Positions 35,901-46,800 of a stretch of DNA of 64,000 nucleotides are shown here, piece by piece (position 1 is the first letter of the stretch; each line of letters opens with the position of its first letter). The stretch lies in NCBI RefSeq assembly GCF_028858725.1, contig NC_084766.1, positions 29,433,001 to 29,497,000 of the forward strand, in the 5' to 3' direction. Source of the stretch: Colius striatus (taxonomy: Eukaryota > Chordata > Aves > Coliiformes > Coliidae). The position numbers and the translations under genes were made by a program. Under the pieces are notes generated by a model. The model ran no database searches and was not told the DNA's origin. It saw only the letters and a list, made by a program, of their open reading frames with translations.

Positions 35901-38900
35901 AGTCCATGACACCTAAAGCCTAACATTTTGAGACATGAGCAGTAAATTCCTGCTACACTAGTCCAGGCTTTTAAAGTTATTACAACAACCGTGGCATTTA
36001 GAAGTATGCCCAGAAGTGCATCCTTGCTCTTTAATGACAGAGTTAACTGGCTACAGTGATTAATTCACTCCATGCTCTGTTTTTACTTCATGACTTTTTT
36101 TAAGGACTGATGCCCGACTATTTATCAGTTATATACAAAGACTTCTATAGCTCAGGATTCTTTGAATGATGATGTGCATAACTCCACATTGGCAGCGTCA
36201 ATTCCACCTGCAAGAACCGTGTACAGGGGTGTCATCTGGATTTCCACCATTCCCCAGTCAGTGACTTGTCATTCTTTCAGTAACGGTGACACCTAGTGGA
36301 GTCACTACAGAAGAGTTTGTTCTCGCACTAATTATTATGATTTGTTAAACTGATGTATTACAGTCTGTGTTGTTTTCAGAAAGGATACATTAGCAGTCTG
36401 TGTTTTACAGTAAAAATTATAACAGATTATTCCAGTAACAGTTTTCTTTCATTTATGTTCCATTGTCTTTTCATTCAAAGATCTAATAGGACGAGAATCC
36501 AGCCAAGATAGATTCCATGCAAGGAAAAGGCACTACAATACTTAGGTACCTATACCCAATCAAGACCCTCATGCTAGTTTTGACACAGAATAAAAGAAAG
36601 ACAACAAGGTAGCAATGAAATGTTGGTGGACTTATACAAAATAACCTGGTAGCACTGAACTAGTTTTGAAATATTGAGCTTGTTTTGTTTCCTCTAAACT
36701 TAAGTTTCTCCTGCTTGACTATATTTCTTCTGAAAAATCTTGTGAAAACCTCTATAAAGACACAGAAATGAAAGAGAAACTTAAAGGAGAGAAGACTAGG
36801 CATCTGACTATTTTCTAGTTCTACTTCAATATCAAGAATTCTCCCAGGTTGAAACAGACAAGTGGGAAATGACAAAAACCATGAGCCAAAACACATCACC
36901 TAGAATGGGTAGGAGAGGTGGAAAACTAAAGACAAGGGCAAACATAACAAGAAGCAAAGCCAACTCAAGTTTCAGGCAAAACCACACATACTCCAAGCAG
37001 ATAAGCAAAGTCTCTCAAAAGCAATTATTTTTCTATGTCACACCAATTCTCTCAAACAAAAAAGAAAAAAGCTATGCAGTTAAATGTTTTCTCATCTATT
37101 TCAGTGAATGTCAAAGACAATAAGGGAAAAGCTGGTTGTAGGTGTTAAGTCAGTGGTGAATTGAAACGACATCCTTGGTTTAAAATCAGAGAGATGAAAC
37201 AAGAAATTGATAAATATGAAGAATAAACTTTGTATCAACAGTACAAGAATACTCTAAGAAAAGCTTACCTTTTCTTCAATCCAGGACTCGATTGAAGTTT
37301 TATTTGTCAAAATGACTTTCATCTAAAATAAAAGAGGTAGATGAAATTAGAGTTGATTTTCTGCAAAAGTACATCAGTTAGGTAAAGAAAACTTCATTTA
37401 AGAATCTAAATTTGCTTTAAAGAACAAAGCAGCTTTTATAAGCTTAACTGAAACATAAACCACTCAAGATTAAGATTCCTCATGGATACATACTGATGTT
37501 ATCCTCTATAATGATACACTTAGTATCACACAGTATTTGTTTTTGCTTAAAATATGTATTTTTGTTTCCTTCCAATTATTTGAAGTAATATATTAGGCAC
37601 GTTTATACCTGTTTTCAGGGACAGAGGCATGTACTCCTGAAATACCAAGTACTTTGCCTTTTCCGGAGAGTTTATAAAGCCCATCTCATGTTTTTTTATT
37701 TCATTAGCCTCTCACCTCTAAGTTCTCCTATGAAAAATAATTTTAAAATATTGTGGTAACAACAGAGGAACTGGGAGAAAGCAACATAAACCCACTGGAA
37801 AAGTTACACAATATAAGCTCCAAACAGCTACTCCTATCTCAATCCCAAATTTTACGTCTGCTCCACAAGCTGGCAAAACTGTTAAGTTTTTACCTTCTTT
37901 GTACCAGAAGCCATAAACTTACCTGGATAATAAACAGCATACCAACAGCTATAGTTGTTCCTAATGCCAGTCCTAAGGCAAACAAAGATGCAGCAAATGC
38001 AGACAGTCCAAAGGGAATAATGGGTCGAGGGTCTCTCTTGGCTGCACTCATGTCAATCTTTACAGAACTCCACCCAAAAGATATCTGCCAAGGGAAAAAT
38101 ATCGTTCAGCTTTAGCATTCTGACTGCTGAAACAAAACAAGTTACCAATAAGAAATATGGTTCTGAAGGTAAGTGTCCAACTTCTGGTAGGTTTATAATT
38201 CAAGTGGAATAACTTAAAAAAATAATTTCAAAGAACCCTTCTTCAGAAAAAGATTCTTTACTAGATGTAGGTCACCTCTAGATGGAAGCTAAAACAAAAT
38301 TACCATCTTGCAAGATTCACAGGTTAGGCCCAAAATAAAAAGGCACATTAACAAAAATGCACTCACCAGTTTCAGATAAATGTTTACAAAGCACAGTACC
38401 CATTTTCAATGCAAACACTACAGGTTCTCTTCTGCAAGCTTTAGCAGATAACAGTTCTCAACATTACTGCTCTGCAAATACAGTACACAACCTTCATCTG
38501 TTACACTCAGGTGATGTTTTCAAGCCCTTTATCGCAACCACAAAGGCTGAAATCAAAGCTCATAATCTCAACCATGCATCTGAGATAAGGGGTGTATTGC
38601 AGAACAAGCTTTGCTCATTGTTGCTCCAGTTAACGTTTTCTGTTTAAAAAAACCCAACATTATTTTTGGAACTAAAAATAAATAAACTATTTTTTTTTCC
38701 CCTGGAAGAATTGTGTCCAACTCTAAAAACCTGCCAAGCAGAAGAAAATAAATGGCATCTGACTTGTGTGTTGGGAGTAAATAGCAACCAGCTTTTGTGT
38801 CAGCCAAAACACAGCCTGTCTTTCTCTATATAACTGTTACTCAAAAATTGTCTTCAATCAATGCAAAGAAACTTCCAGTGATTATGACAAACAACTGGGA

Positions 38901-41900
38901 GGGTTGTGGGAGGAAGGAAGGAAAGGAAACAAAGAATTTTCTCTGAATTCTCCTCCAATTGATGAACATACTTCTCTTACAGCTAGAAAGCAGAACTGAA
39001 AGTACATGTTGGAGGAATAACAAGGAATTTCACATGCTGCTTCTCAGGAAACCAAATTGTCTCATATTTCCAGAGACAAACTACCCATCTGACTTAAATA
39101 GTGTTTCAAGCATTTAGTTTTCTTACTCTGTTATAAAGCTGAGTGTACATAGTCATAACAAATATGAAAGAAGCATGAATGCATCCCAGTGGAGCTAAGA
39201 GGAGGAACAGAGTGAAAGATGCATGATTCTGGTATCCACAACAGTTGTTGATCCAAGGACAATGGTGATCCATCTTCATGACACATCTGTGAATAATACA
39301 TATTGATTAATATAGAGGACACATATGTTTTTCAAAAAGCTTAAAGAAGAGCACAGATATTTTTTTCATATTCAAACCCCCCATTAATTAATTTAAACCC
39401 ATCAATTTCTGACAGATCCAACACAGTAGCTTTTTTTTTGTTCCTATTAAGAATGCTATTTCATGTTGTAGAGTGAAAGAAAGCAAAATAAGAAATGCAC
39501 CCAGGTTCTACTGTCTTTATCTATCCCTCCTCCTCTTTAGTCAAACTTGCTAGTTGCTGATAACACCATATCCCAGAACCAGGGGACAGAGGCCTAGAAA
39601 GAGACAAGTAAGAACTATCAAAACAATAATTAAGTGCTAATATTGTTGTAAATTCTTTTAAATAAGCACACCAGGAAAATAAAGGAGATATCAAATCCCC
39701 TATGAACTACTTAAAGAACATTTAGACACACAGAAGTGTGTTAATGTCTCTTTCCGATAGCAGCCTCTCCGAAAACTTCAATTATGTTGACCTCACACCA
39801 CTAAGTCCTTTTCAAAATCCAGCTAGTGTAAACATCCTGGAGACACTCTATTCCACATAAAGCTGCTTATTTTGGTGTAGCTTACAGGTGCAAAAAAACC
39901 CCAAAACTGATAAAAGATCTGTCCACATTCTGAACTGCATTGATTTAACAGGTTAAAAAGTCACTAATTATAAGTTTGCAACGCATCTGCACCAAACCAA
40001 AGGACTGAACAACACAAATATCCAGCTTCTCTGAAAATATGAGTTAGTTGTTTTAGAACTACTGGCCTCATTATCTTTTAAGATAGTCCATTCCCAATAG
40101 GAAGTTCAGTTTTTCCCTTTGAAAGAATTAATTACTCTTCCTTAGCGTATGCTCAACTGCCACTGTACAAGTTTTTGAACATACGATCATAACCATAAGC
40201 ACAAGTGTTTCTGAGGAAGTTCCTAGATCTTAGCTAGAAACCTCAATTTGTTCAGGTAGGCCTCCAGAAGTGGCTCAATTCATGCACTGAAACTTGCCAT
40301 AACCCACTGCTGGAAAGTCTTCTGTGCTAAGGTACCTACTTCATGGCAACAGGCTGGAAATACATGTGGAATGAGTTACTTGGCCAGTGTGGAGAGGGCA
40401 GAAAATTCTCAAGGCATACCAATAAAATGATCTGAGGAATGTGCTGAAATTTCTTCTGTTTTATTTGACAAAAGATGGATTATTTAAAGAACTTGCTTTG
40501 CAAAGACAATGATCAGGATCTGTTGCCATTTTCTATTAAGCCCTTGAAATACAGACAGGCACTTGTAGAAAAGAGTCTAATTTTACATCTGAGGATGATA
40601 CAGCCAAATTACAGCACTGCTCTACAGCTCCACTTCCTAAAGGGACACTGACTGCACATCTTGTGTTTATAGAAAAAACAAGCAAATGTGTGTGTTGCAA
40701 TATCCTTTATCATGTTCTCTAACAGCCCTTCAGAGGACAACCTGCCCAGCAAACCCAAGAGAAACGCAACTACAGCCTGGACTGCAGACAGCTGGAGTGG
40801 CTTGCTATTTTCAAGCTGCACTAAATTCCAGTGCAGCTATTTATAATAAAAGCATCCTTTATCTCAGAACAAGTTTGTTGGAAGACTAACACATAGCAAG
40901 GCACACACTTTTAAAGTTGACCCAAAAGGCTTATTAGCTCACTTAACAAGCAGACTCCCCCTCAAAAAAAACCCCAACCTTTTAGTGAAGGACAAAGAAC
41001 AGTCCAAAATTTCCACTCAAATGATCATTTAAATCCTATTGGGGAAGGTGGCAGAACAGGCTTTTCTACTCCCTAAACAAGTGAATGTTTGGACTCAAAA
41101 GTTACAAAAGAAGACTGAAAGACTTGTATTTATTTACACAGGCTCACTTCCCTGAAACAATACTGCAATGTTTTGTCAATACTGCCAAGAATTTCTTGAA
41201 AGGAATCGATTTCAAGTTAAAAAGAAAATATTGAAGACATATTTATTTACTAAACCAAAACACAGTAAAGCCATATAGAAATCATAAAACTAGAAAGTGG
41301 AAATATTGGAAATGGGCAAGGTGTTTAGATGGGAGTTTTTTAAAAGTGTGCAACATAAGACTTAGAAGAACAAATTATATTAATAGCTCAACATTAGATT
41401 TGAAGCTGCTTTAACATGGATTTAAAGAGAGAGAGTACCTGTTACACTTTCGACAGTGGTGCGAACGTGGTGCCTTATAAGACTGACACACTTTACAGTA
41501 TTGGAGGTACATGCAATCCTGAGATTTTTCCTTTAAACAGAAGAATAGGTGTGTTAGAGTCATATACATGATTCTACTGGCAATACATATCTTGGCGCTT
41601 TCCTAACCTAAGCATCTTTGCTTTTTTCTGACAGGGTGTGTTTCATAACCCAACCTTATTTTAATAGTAGGTGGCAAGGAGACAAAAAAACCCAAAATGA
41701 AATAATCTATTAACTATCAACACAGCCATCTCCCACTGTTGAAAGTGCTGGTTGCTAAAAGAAATAAACAGGTCTTCCATCAGGATGAGTGACCCTACAA
41801 GCTGGGTTTCACAGTGATGTTCTGAGAATAAAAAAACAGCATGAAGCCTTCATAATTTAAAAAAAAACTCACTCATGCACCTCGTGTCTCCATTTTACCT

Positions 41901-43089
41901 CATAAGCCAATCTAGGCTTGCTACTAAGATAAGCATTTATGTTCAACTAGATCCCGTTTGCCACCCTTACACACGCATGCCAGGTATAGCAAGATGACAG
42001 ACAAGAAGACCTGTAGATAGTGAGCAGTAATATTGGCCAAAATCCTGTGTTCATGAAGTGAAATACCCAGTTGCCCTCCTACAACTTCTCATTAGACTCT
42101 GTCCTGAGAAATATTCCACAAGTAGAAACGTGATTATTACTAATCCTTGTATCATTCCACTTGAATGCAAACTCTGGCCAGTTGTCTTGAGATACTGGAC
42201 TTGTATAATTCTGGTCCTTGACTACTACTTACAAGAGACTACTGTAAGGAAATGCAAATATCTACCTTGACTTACAATACTATGTTGAACATAAGATAAA
42301 TATTTTCTGACTCACATATAAAAAAATGCTAAATGAAGTTCTTCTAATCCTTATCACTAGCAGCAAAGTCTTTAATACAGGACTGGCTGTATGAGCGCAC
42401 AGATAACCTTGAAGTTCTCATTCCTCGCTAACTGTACTTGTTTCCGGTTGTTTTGCTTTGAGAGCACCTACAAAACATAACAACTATTGCCAACAAAGAA
42501 GCATTGGAGTTCAGCCCCAGATCACCCTCACTGATAGAACAAGGGCGGGAGGGAGTAAGCTGGAGTATACTGGAAACACTGGAAGCAGCAGCAAAGCGGG
42601 AGAAGCGGAAAGTAAAGATGTCGAAACAAGATAAGGAGAAAGGAGGGGCCCGAGGGGCTGGCTGCATTCTTCGGGGAAAAAGGGGAAATGGTGGTATTGA
42701 AAGATAGGCGATTTCTGCTTCTTTCTGACCGCCGCTCTTTCAGAGAGGCCGGCACCGGGATAAGGGCAGGCCTGCCGGTCCCCCCCGCCCCACGCCTCAG
42801 CCCGCCCCGGGGAGGGAGGCGATCGAAAGCCAGCGCTTACCGGCGTCCACCCCAGAGGGACGTACCCCGGGCCGACAAACATGGCGCTGAAGTAGTTATA
42901 GAGGATCATGACGGTCCAGTTGAGAAGCATGATGAAGTTGATGCTTCCCCCGGCAGTGTCCAGGGGCCAGTACCACAGCACAGCATCCACCATGGCAGTG
43001 GCTGAGCATATGGCCACCACGGCTAGGGCCACCAGCGGCCCCCAGTGGCACAGCCGCCGCGCCTGGCGCAGCCCCCCCGGGCCGTCCAT
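32827..43089 (-). CDS. ZDHHC6: Palmitoyltransferase ZDHHC6 (10 coding exons, spliced)
   Basis: This ER-membrane protein S-acyltransferase moves palmitate from palmitoyl-CoA to cysteines of client proteins. The joined exons give 1221 nt and 406 residues, against 413 in human; all phases agree. Four membrane segments lie near residues 17-38, 51-72, 138-160 and 192-220. The cysteine-rich domain (about 89-135) holds the catalytic DHHC at 120-123 in KMDHHCPWINNCCG. The C-terminal SH3-like part (about 310-390) keeps CC at 322-323 and C337, equivalent to human C328, C329 and C343, known palmitoylation sites. The protein ends in KKNR, a dilysine-type ER retrieval signal. The start at 43089 has a good Kozak context. 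The N-terminus is about six residues shorter than the mammalian one. The gene is divergent from VTI1A and convergent with ACSL5. Confidence 0.97.
32985..33300 (-). mobile_element. Old, degraded CR1 fragment in the last ZDHHC6 intron
   Basis: The + strand resembles a strongly diverged reverse-complement CR1 3' region, for example 'cataggactggaagagacat', 'ctccaaggcaggacatc' and 'actgcctaaaatgttctcag'. In strand it runs the same way as ZDHHC6. Limits are approximate. Confidence 0.5.
34603..34646 (-). CDS. ZDHHC6: ZDHHC6 coding exon 9 (44 nt)
   Basis: Encodes HWMYGEKILDSAAN within the SH3-like region, corresponding to YWLYGDKILDDS in human. Flanked by an 88-nt intron on its 5' side. Confidence 0.93.
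34735..34880 (-). CDS. ZDHHC6: ZDHHC6 coding exon 8
   Basis: Residues 310-357 plus two bases. Contains EDYSGVCCPVTKGVKTFF and PCTEEPRIALSKGDLILATR, with the three regulatory cysteines. The donor is the weak GTTAGT, and reading through it stays open for 16 codons. Confidence 0.95.
35272..35313 (-). CDS. ZDHHC6: ZDHHC6 coding exon 7 (42 nt)
   Basis: Residues 296-309, IEQLKQKADKRVRS. The size is a multiple of three; donor GTAAGT, acceptor 'atttatag'. Confidence 0.95.
35636..35803 (-). CDS. ZDHHC6: ZDHHC6 coding exon 6
   Basis: Residues 240-295: AKDRIQYYQTGETFIFPYDM, then KNFKQVFTWSGIPEGDGLDW. Cytosolic part after the fourth membrane segment. Donor GTAATT is weaker than consensus. Confidence 0.95.
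37269..37322 (-). CDS. ZDHHC6: ZDHHC6 coding exon 5 (54 nt)
   Basis: Residues 222-239, MKVILTNKTSIESWIEEK. It carries the TTxE-like NKTSIE motif found after the last membrane segment of DHHC enzymes. Confidence 0.95.
37923..38084 (-). CDS. ZDHHC6: ZDHHC6 coding exon 4
   Basis: Residues 168-221: ISFGWSSVKIDMSAAKRDPR, then the fourth membrane segment ending MLFIIQ. Confidence 0.95.
39127..39286 (-). CDS. ZDHHC6: ZDHHC6 coding exon 3 (catalytic DHHC)
   Basis: Residues 114-167. CVMKMDHHCPWINNCCGYQN holds the catalytic DHHC (120-123), followed by the third membrane segment. Acceptor 'ttattcacag', donor GTAAGA. Confidence 0.97.
41439..41530 (-). CDS. ZDHHC6: ZDHHC6 coding exon 2
   Basis: Residues 84-113 plus two bases. 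It encodes the first zinc-binding part of the cysteine-rich domain, YCKVCQSYKAPRSHHCRKCN. Confidence 0.96.
42841..43089 (-). CDS. ZDHHC6: ZDHHC6 coding exon 1
   Basis: Residues 1-83: MDGPGGLRQARRLCHWGP and the first two membrane segments, ending FVGPGYVPLGWTP before donor GTAAGC. From LCHWGP on it aligns with mammalian ZDHHC6; the first 12 residues do not. The same frame stays open far upstream in GC-rich sequence. Confidence 0.92.
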
Positions 43090-43800
43090 GGCCGCTACCG
43101 CCGCCCGCCCGCCGCCGCCCCGCCGCCTCCGCCGCCGCGCATGGCTCCCGCCACCTTCAGCCCCGCGCCGTCCCGCCGGCGGCCAGAGCGAGGGAGCGCC
43201 CTGAAGAACGGAAAGGGAAAGGCAAAGGGGAGGTGTCGGGGCCCGCCGGGCCTCAGCCTCCGCCCCGCCCCGCCGGCCGCGGCGGGGAGCGGAGCCCGCC
43301 CCCGCCTCCGTCCGCCGGCGCCTCCGGGTCAGCCACCGCCCCCCGGCCGTCCGTTTGCAATAGGATCCCGCCGGGAAACAGCGATGTCCCGCCCGTAGTG
43401 CCGCAGCCTCGTCTCCCCGTCCCCGCTCTGCTGAAGGAGCGGGGTTACGAGGCGGGGCGCGGGGAGCTGCGAGGGCCCGTGTGGTTGAGCATGAGTGTGT
43501 CACCGCTGCCTCCTTCTCTCGGCCTAGAGCTGCCGTTCAGTCTCCCAGGCGAAGACAGCCAAAGAGTGTCGGCAGGGAGCTGGGCGGTGCTGGTTAAAGC
43601 ACCTGAGTCGGGGCGGAGAGTTTCTCCGGAACCTGCATTGAGGCGCCCGGAGGCGAGGGGACGGCTTTGAGAGTGGCAGAACGCGGAAGCGGTTGTTTGC
43701 GGAGCGGCCGGGGGTGCCCGGCTGAGCACGGCATCTCCGCGGAACGCAGCGGGGCCGCGCCCCCCTCTCACCCCATACCAGCACCGCCGCCGCCGCAGCC

Positions 43801-43894
43801 ATGTCCTCCGATTTCGAGAGCTACGAGCAGGACTTCGCGGTGCTGACGGCCGAGATCACGGGCAGGATCGGGAAGGTGCCGAAGCTGGTCGGAG
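43801..43894 (+). CDS. VTI1A: VTI1A coding exon 1
   Basis: Residues 1-31 plus one base, inside the CpG island. Donor GTGAGC. Confidence 0.96.
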
Positions 43895-46800
43895 GTGAGC
43901 GGCGGGCGCCAGCGGCGGGGGGGCTGCTCGCCTGGCGCCGTGGAAAGGCCGGAGTCTCCCGGGCGGCCCGACCCGCTCCTCTGTAAGAGCCTCGCCAGCT
44001 CCTGGAGCCGCCGGCTTTCCAGCAACAGGCGCTAGAGGTGGTGGCGGGAGGTGTTAGTGTGCCTTTAGCATGGTCTGTGTGTCCCGGCACTCGAGCTGTG
44101 TTTTCATGCCCCTTACGCAGCAGAGCCAGGACTCATCTGCCTGCCCTGGCTGCACATCTGTTAAAGCAGCGAGTGACTCATATTAAGAATAACTTGACAG
44201 ACTACTGTTTGCTGGTCAGTTGTAAGGATCAGCCCTTCCCTCCTGACTCGCTCAGGGGTCGTGCCAAGTTATGCCAGTGCAAGCGAGGGGTCGAGCAGAG
44301 CAGGGCTTATAGTTGGGTGGATGTTTCCTCTACCAGCATTGCTACCGAGTGCTTTTTGTTGTCGTAGTACCACAAAATCGATAATGGAAATCAAGTCATT
44401 CTCATGTGGCATAGACATAATTTGTGCATGATTTAACCTGAATCTGTATTTTTGCTGCCTGCTGTTAAAACATTTGACTTGAGTAATTGACTGTGGTGAC
44501 TCACATGTAGGAGCAGATTCAAAGAAATCACTGTTCATTTCCTTTAATTTGTTTGTCAGTAGCCTGCAGCATTCATGGTCTGATTCATGATGTATCCCTG
44601 CAGTAGAAACAATAATGTTTATGAGAGCTTTTAGGGTAGAAAGCTGAAAATTATAATCTCTGCAGCCAGTCTAGATGAATCTTCTGGTGCATACCAATCA
44701 GTGCCCTAATACAGGGCTCCTAGTATGTGACAAGAGAAGTTGAAGCTAGTGGATTTCTTCTCTATCCCCCTTGTAGCTCATCTTAATGCCTTTTCTGTTT
44801 CCAGGTCATTCAATATTTCTGTCTCTGCTTCCTATATGCATTTCCCAAAGTACTAAGATACTTAAACTAGAGGACTGAGTATCATATAAGGAAGGACTAA
44901 GCACACACTAATGGGAAACTTTTCCATATGACTAAAGGAAAAATATCATGTATCCAGAAAAACAACCTACTTTTGGAATGGGAAATGCATCATGAAATGA
45001 TGAAGTAGTGACTCTAAACAAAATTTGAAGTAAGTGGTCAACTGAAGCACATGATCTCCGTGCAACTTCAATTCAGAGGTCCAAAACAAATCTGAAATGA
45101 ATAAATTGGGATTTTGATTAAAAATGTGGATATTTTTTCTGGAAGGTTATGTCTAATTCTTATCTTTAGCAAGGAAGCAGGTACTGTGATAAATTTTGTT
45201 TCCATGAACATTTACAGGCATGATTAAAGGACTGGAAACTGCCCTTTCCTTGGCTTCACAAAACTCTTTTGTCCTTGAGCATAGACAAAAGGACATAGGG
45301 GGGAATAATTCAGTCACAGTCTACAGATACTTACAAGGTAGAAGGTTTTTTGTGCTCTGTAATGGAGACTTATGGATGAAAGGAGAGATCTGAAGAGTTC
45401 CTACGTTTGAATTTTTGAACTGGTGTAATTTAGGTTGCTCAGAAATTATATTTAACCTGCACATGTGCTCTGGAACAATTTACTGAGGGGATGAAGTGAA
45501 TTCTTCACTAATGTAAAGTACCTAATCAAGGAAATATTTCCCACTGCCTCACAAAGGGTTGTTCTTTTTTTAAACAGAGTAAATGTAAAGCTGTCTTGTA
45601 GGAAAGGGAAGATGGCATAAATACAGCAGAGGCTTTTGTTCTGAAAAGCAGGAGTGCTACACAGTGAGCTTTTGGAAAAAGAATAGAGATTTAACTTCCT
45701 AATTGTATAGGTTTTGGAAATGTCTGTTCAGTAGTAGAATATTCTGCTCAGTAGGAGTGGAGTTCTATAATTCTTTCCTTGAATCAATCTCACTTGTTCT
45801 CGTAGAGAGACTTTGGAGCTTAAATACAAAATGTTTAAAGAGTATTGTCTTAGACAATGATGGATCCTAGAAGCAACAGGCTTCAAAATTGTGATTCTTT
45901 TATGTGGTAATTAGAAGGGTTTATTTGTTTTGGTTTTTTTGTTTTATAATTTCCCTTCCTCTCAGAGGACAAAGAATACATGTCCCCTGCTGGACTGGGA
46001 GTGTGATGCTGGGCTAAACGGCCTCAAGATAAGATAAAAAAAATTAACCATTGCCTTTATTTTTTGTAAAGAGATGTGTTTCCCATGTTAGAATTTGAGG
46101 CTAGTCATATATGGTTTGGACTGGCTTGCATTTATGAGTATATTTATGAGTGATTGCATTGCTTCAGTTGTCAGGGCTATTCAGTCTGTCTTCAGCAAAA
46201 AAAAAAGTCATGTATGTCTTAAAACCAAATTGCAGTCTAAACAAATAGAGGCACTGAACAACCTGGAAAAAAATCTCTGACTATGCTGAACACTTTAATC
46301 AGAAATATTTTAAATACACATTTTTCCCTTGTTTCTTAATAGGAATATTTGCAAGATGTTTGCTTCTTCATCACCAGAAGTTCCACTTAGTTCTTGTGGA
46401 GATGGCTGGGAGAGCCTCAAAAAAGGATTATGAGGTGGGAGGGGGACATGAGGAGAGATGCACGTGAGGTGTCAGTTTTCAGCAACAGTGATTTGAGAGA
46501 GATTGCTGATGGCCTTCTTCCTCCACGCTGGAAGAAGCAGGATGAAAGGTGTAAGGACTTGTGCTACTTCTGCATAATACAGAGAGATCTCCTGAAGTCT
46601 AGTGGCTGGTTTATTTCCTTCTGCTGCCCAAGATGGACCTGCTGTAAGCATCGTGTTCATTTGAATTGGAAAAATGCTGCTTAATTATTTTTGCAACATT
46701 CCTGCATTCGGTGTTGTCAGGACTTTATGCTGTCATGTGTTCTAGGAGGATGATGGCTCAACAAACAATCCAGTTGTCACAAACACATAAATAGTTCAGC

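Larger units (their letters stand above)
42720..43990. promoter_or_regulatory. CpG island and probable bidirectional promoter of ZDHHC6 and VTI1A
   Basis: The only strongly GC- and CpG-rich stretch of the window spans both first coding exons and the 711 bp between the divergent start codons (43090-43800). It has GC-box-like runs such as 'ccgccccgccccgcc' near 43260 and an ETS-like 'acgcggaagcgg' near 43681, and I see no TATA box. Such head-to-head pairs commonly share a promoter. The start sites themselves are not determinable here. Confidence 0.8.

Noticed and set aside
37753-38115. 120-codon + strand frame
   Set aside because: It lies antisense over ZDHHC6 exon 4 and is a shadow of that exon and its flanks.
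42511-43503. A 330-codon minus-strand open frame across the CpG island
   Set aside because: Only its middle is real (ZDHHC6 exon 1). The part below 42841 is intron after a good GTAAGC donor, and the upstream part is GC-rich leader without recognisable domains.
42688-44090. Several 60-145-codon frames on both strands in the CpG island
   Set aside because: GC-rich sequence has few stop codons. The frames overlap one another and the real exons, and have low-complexity Pro/Arg/Ala content.
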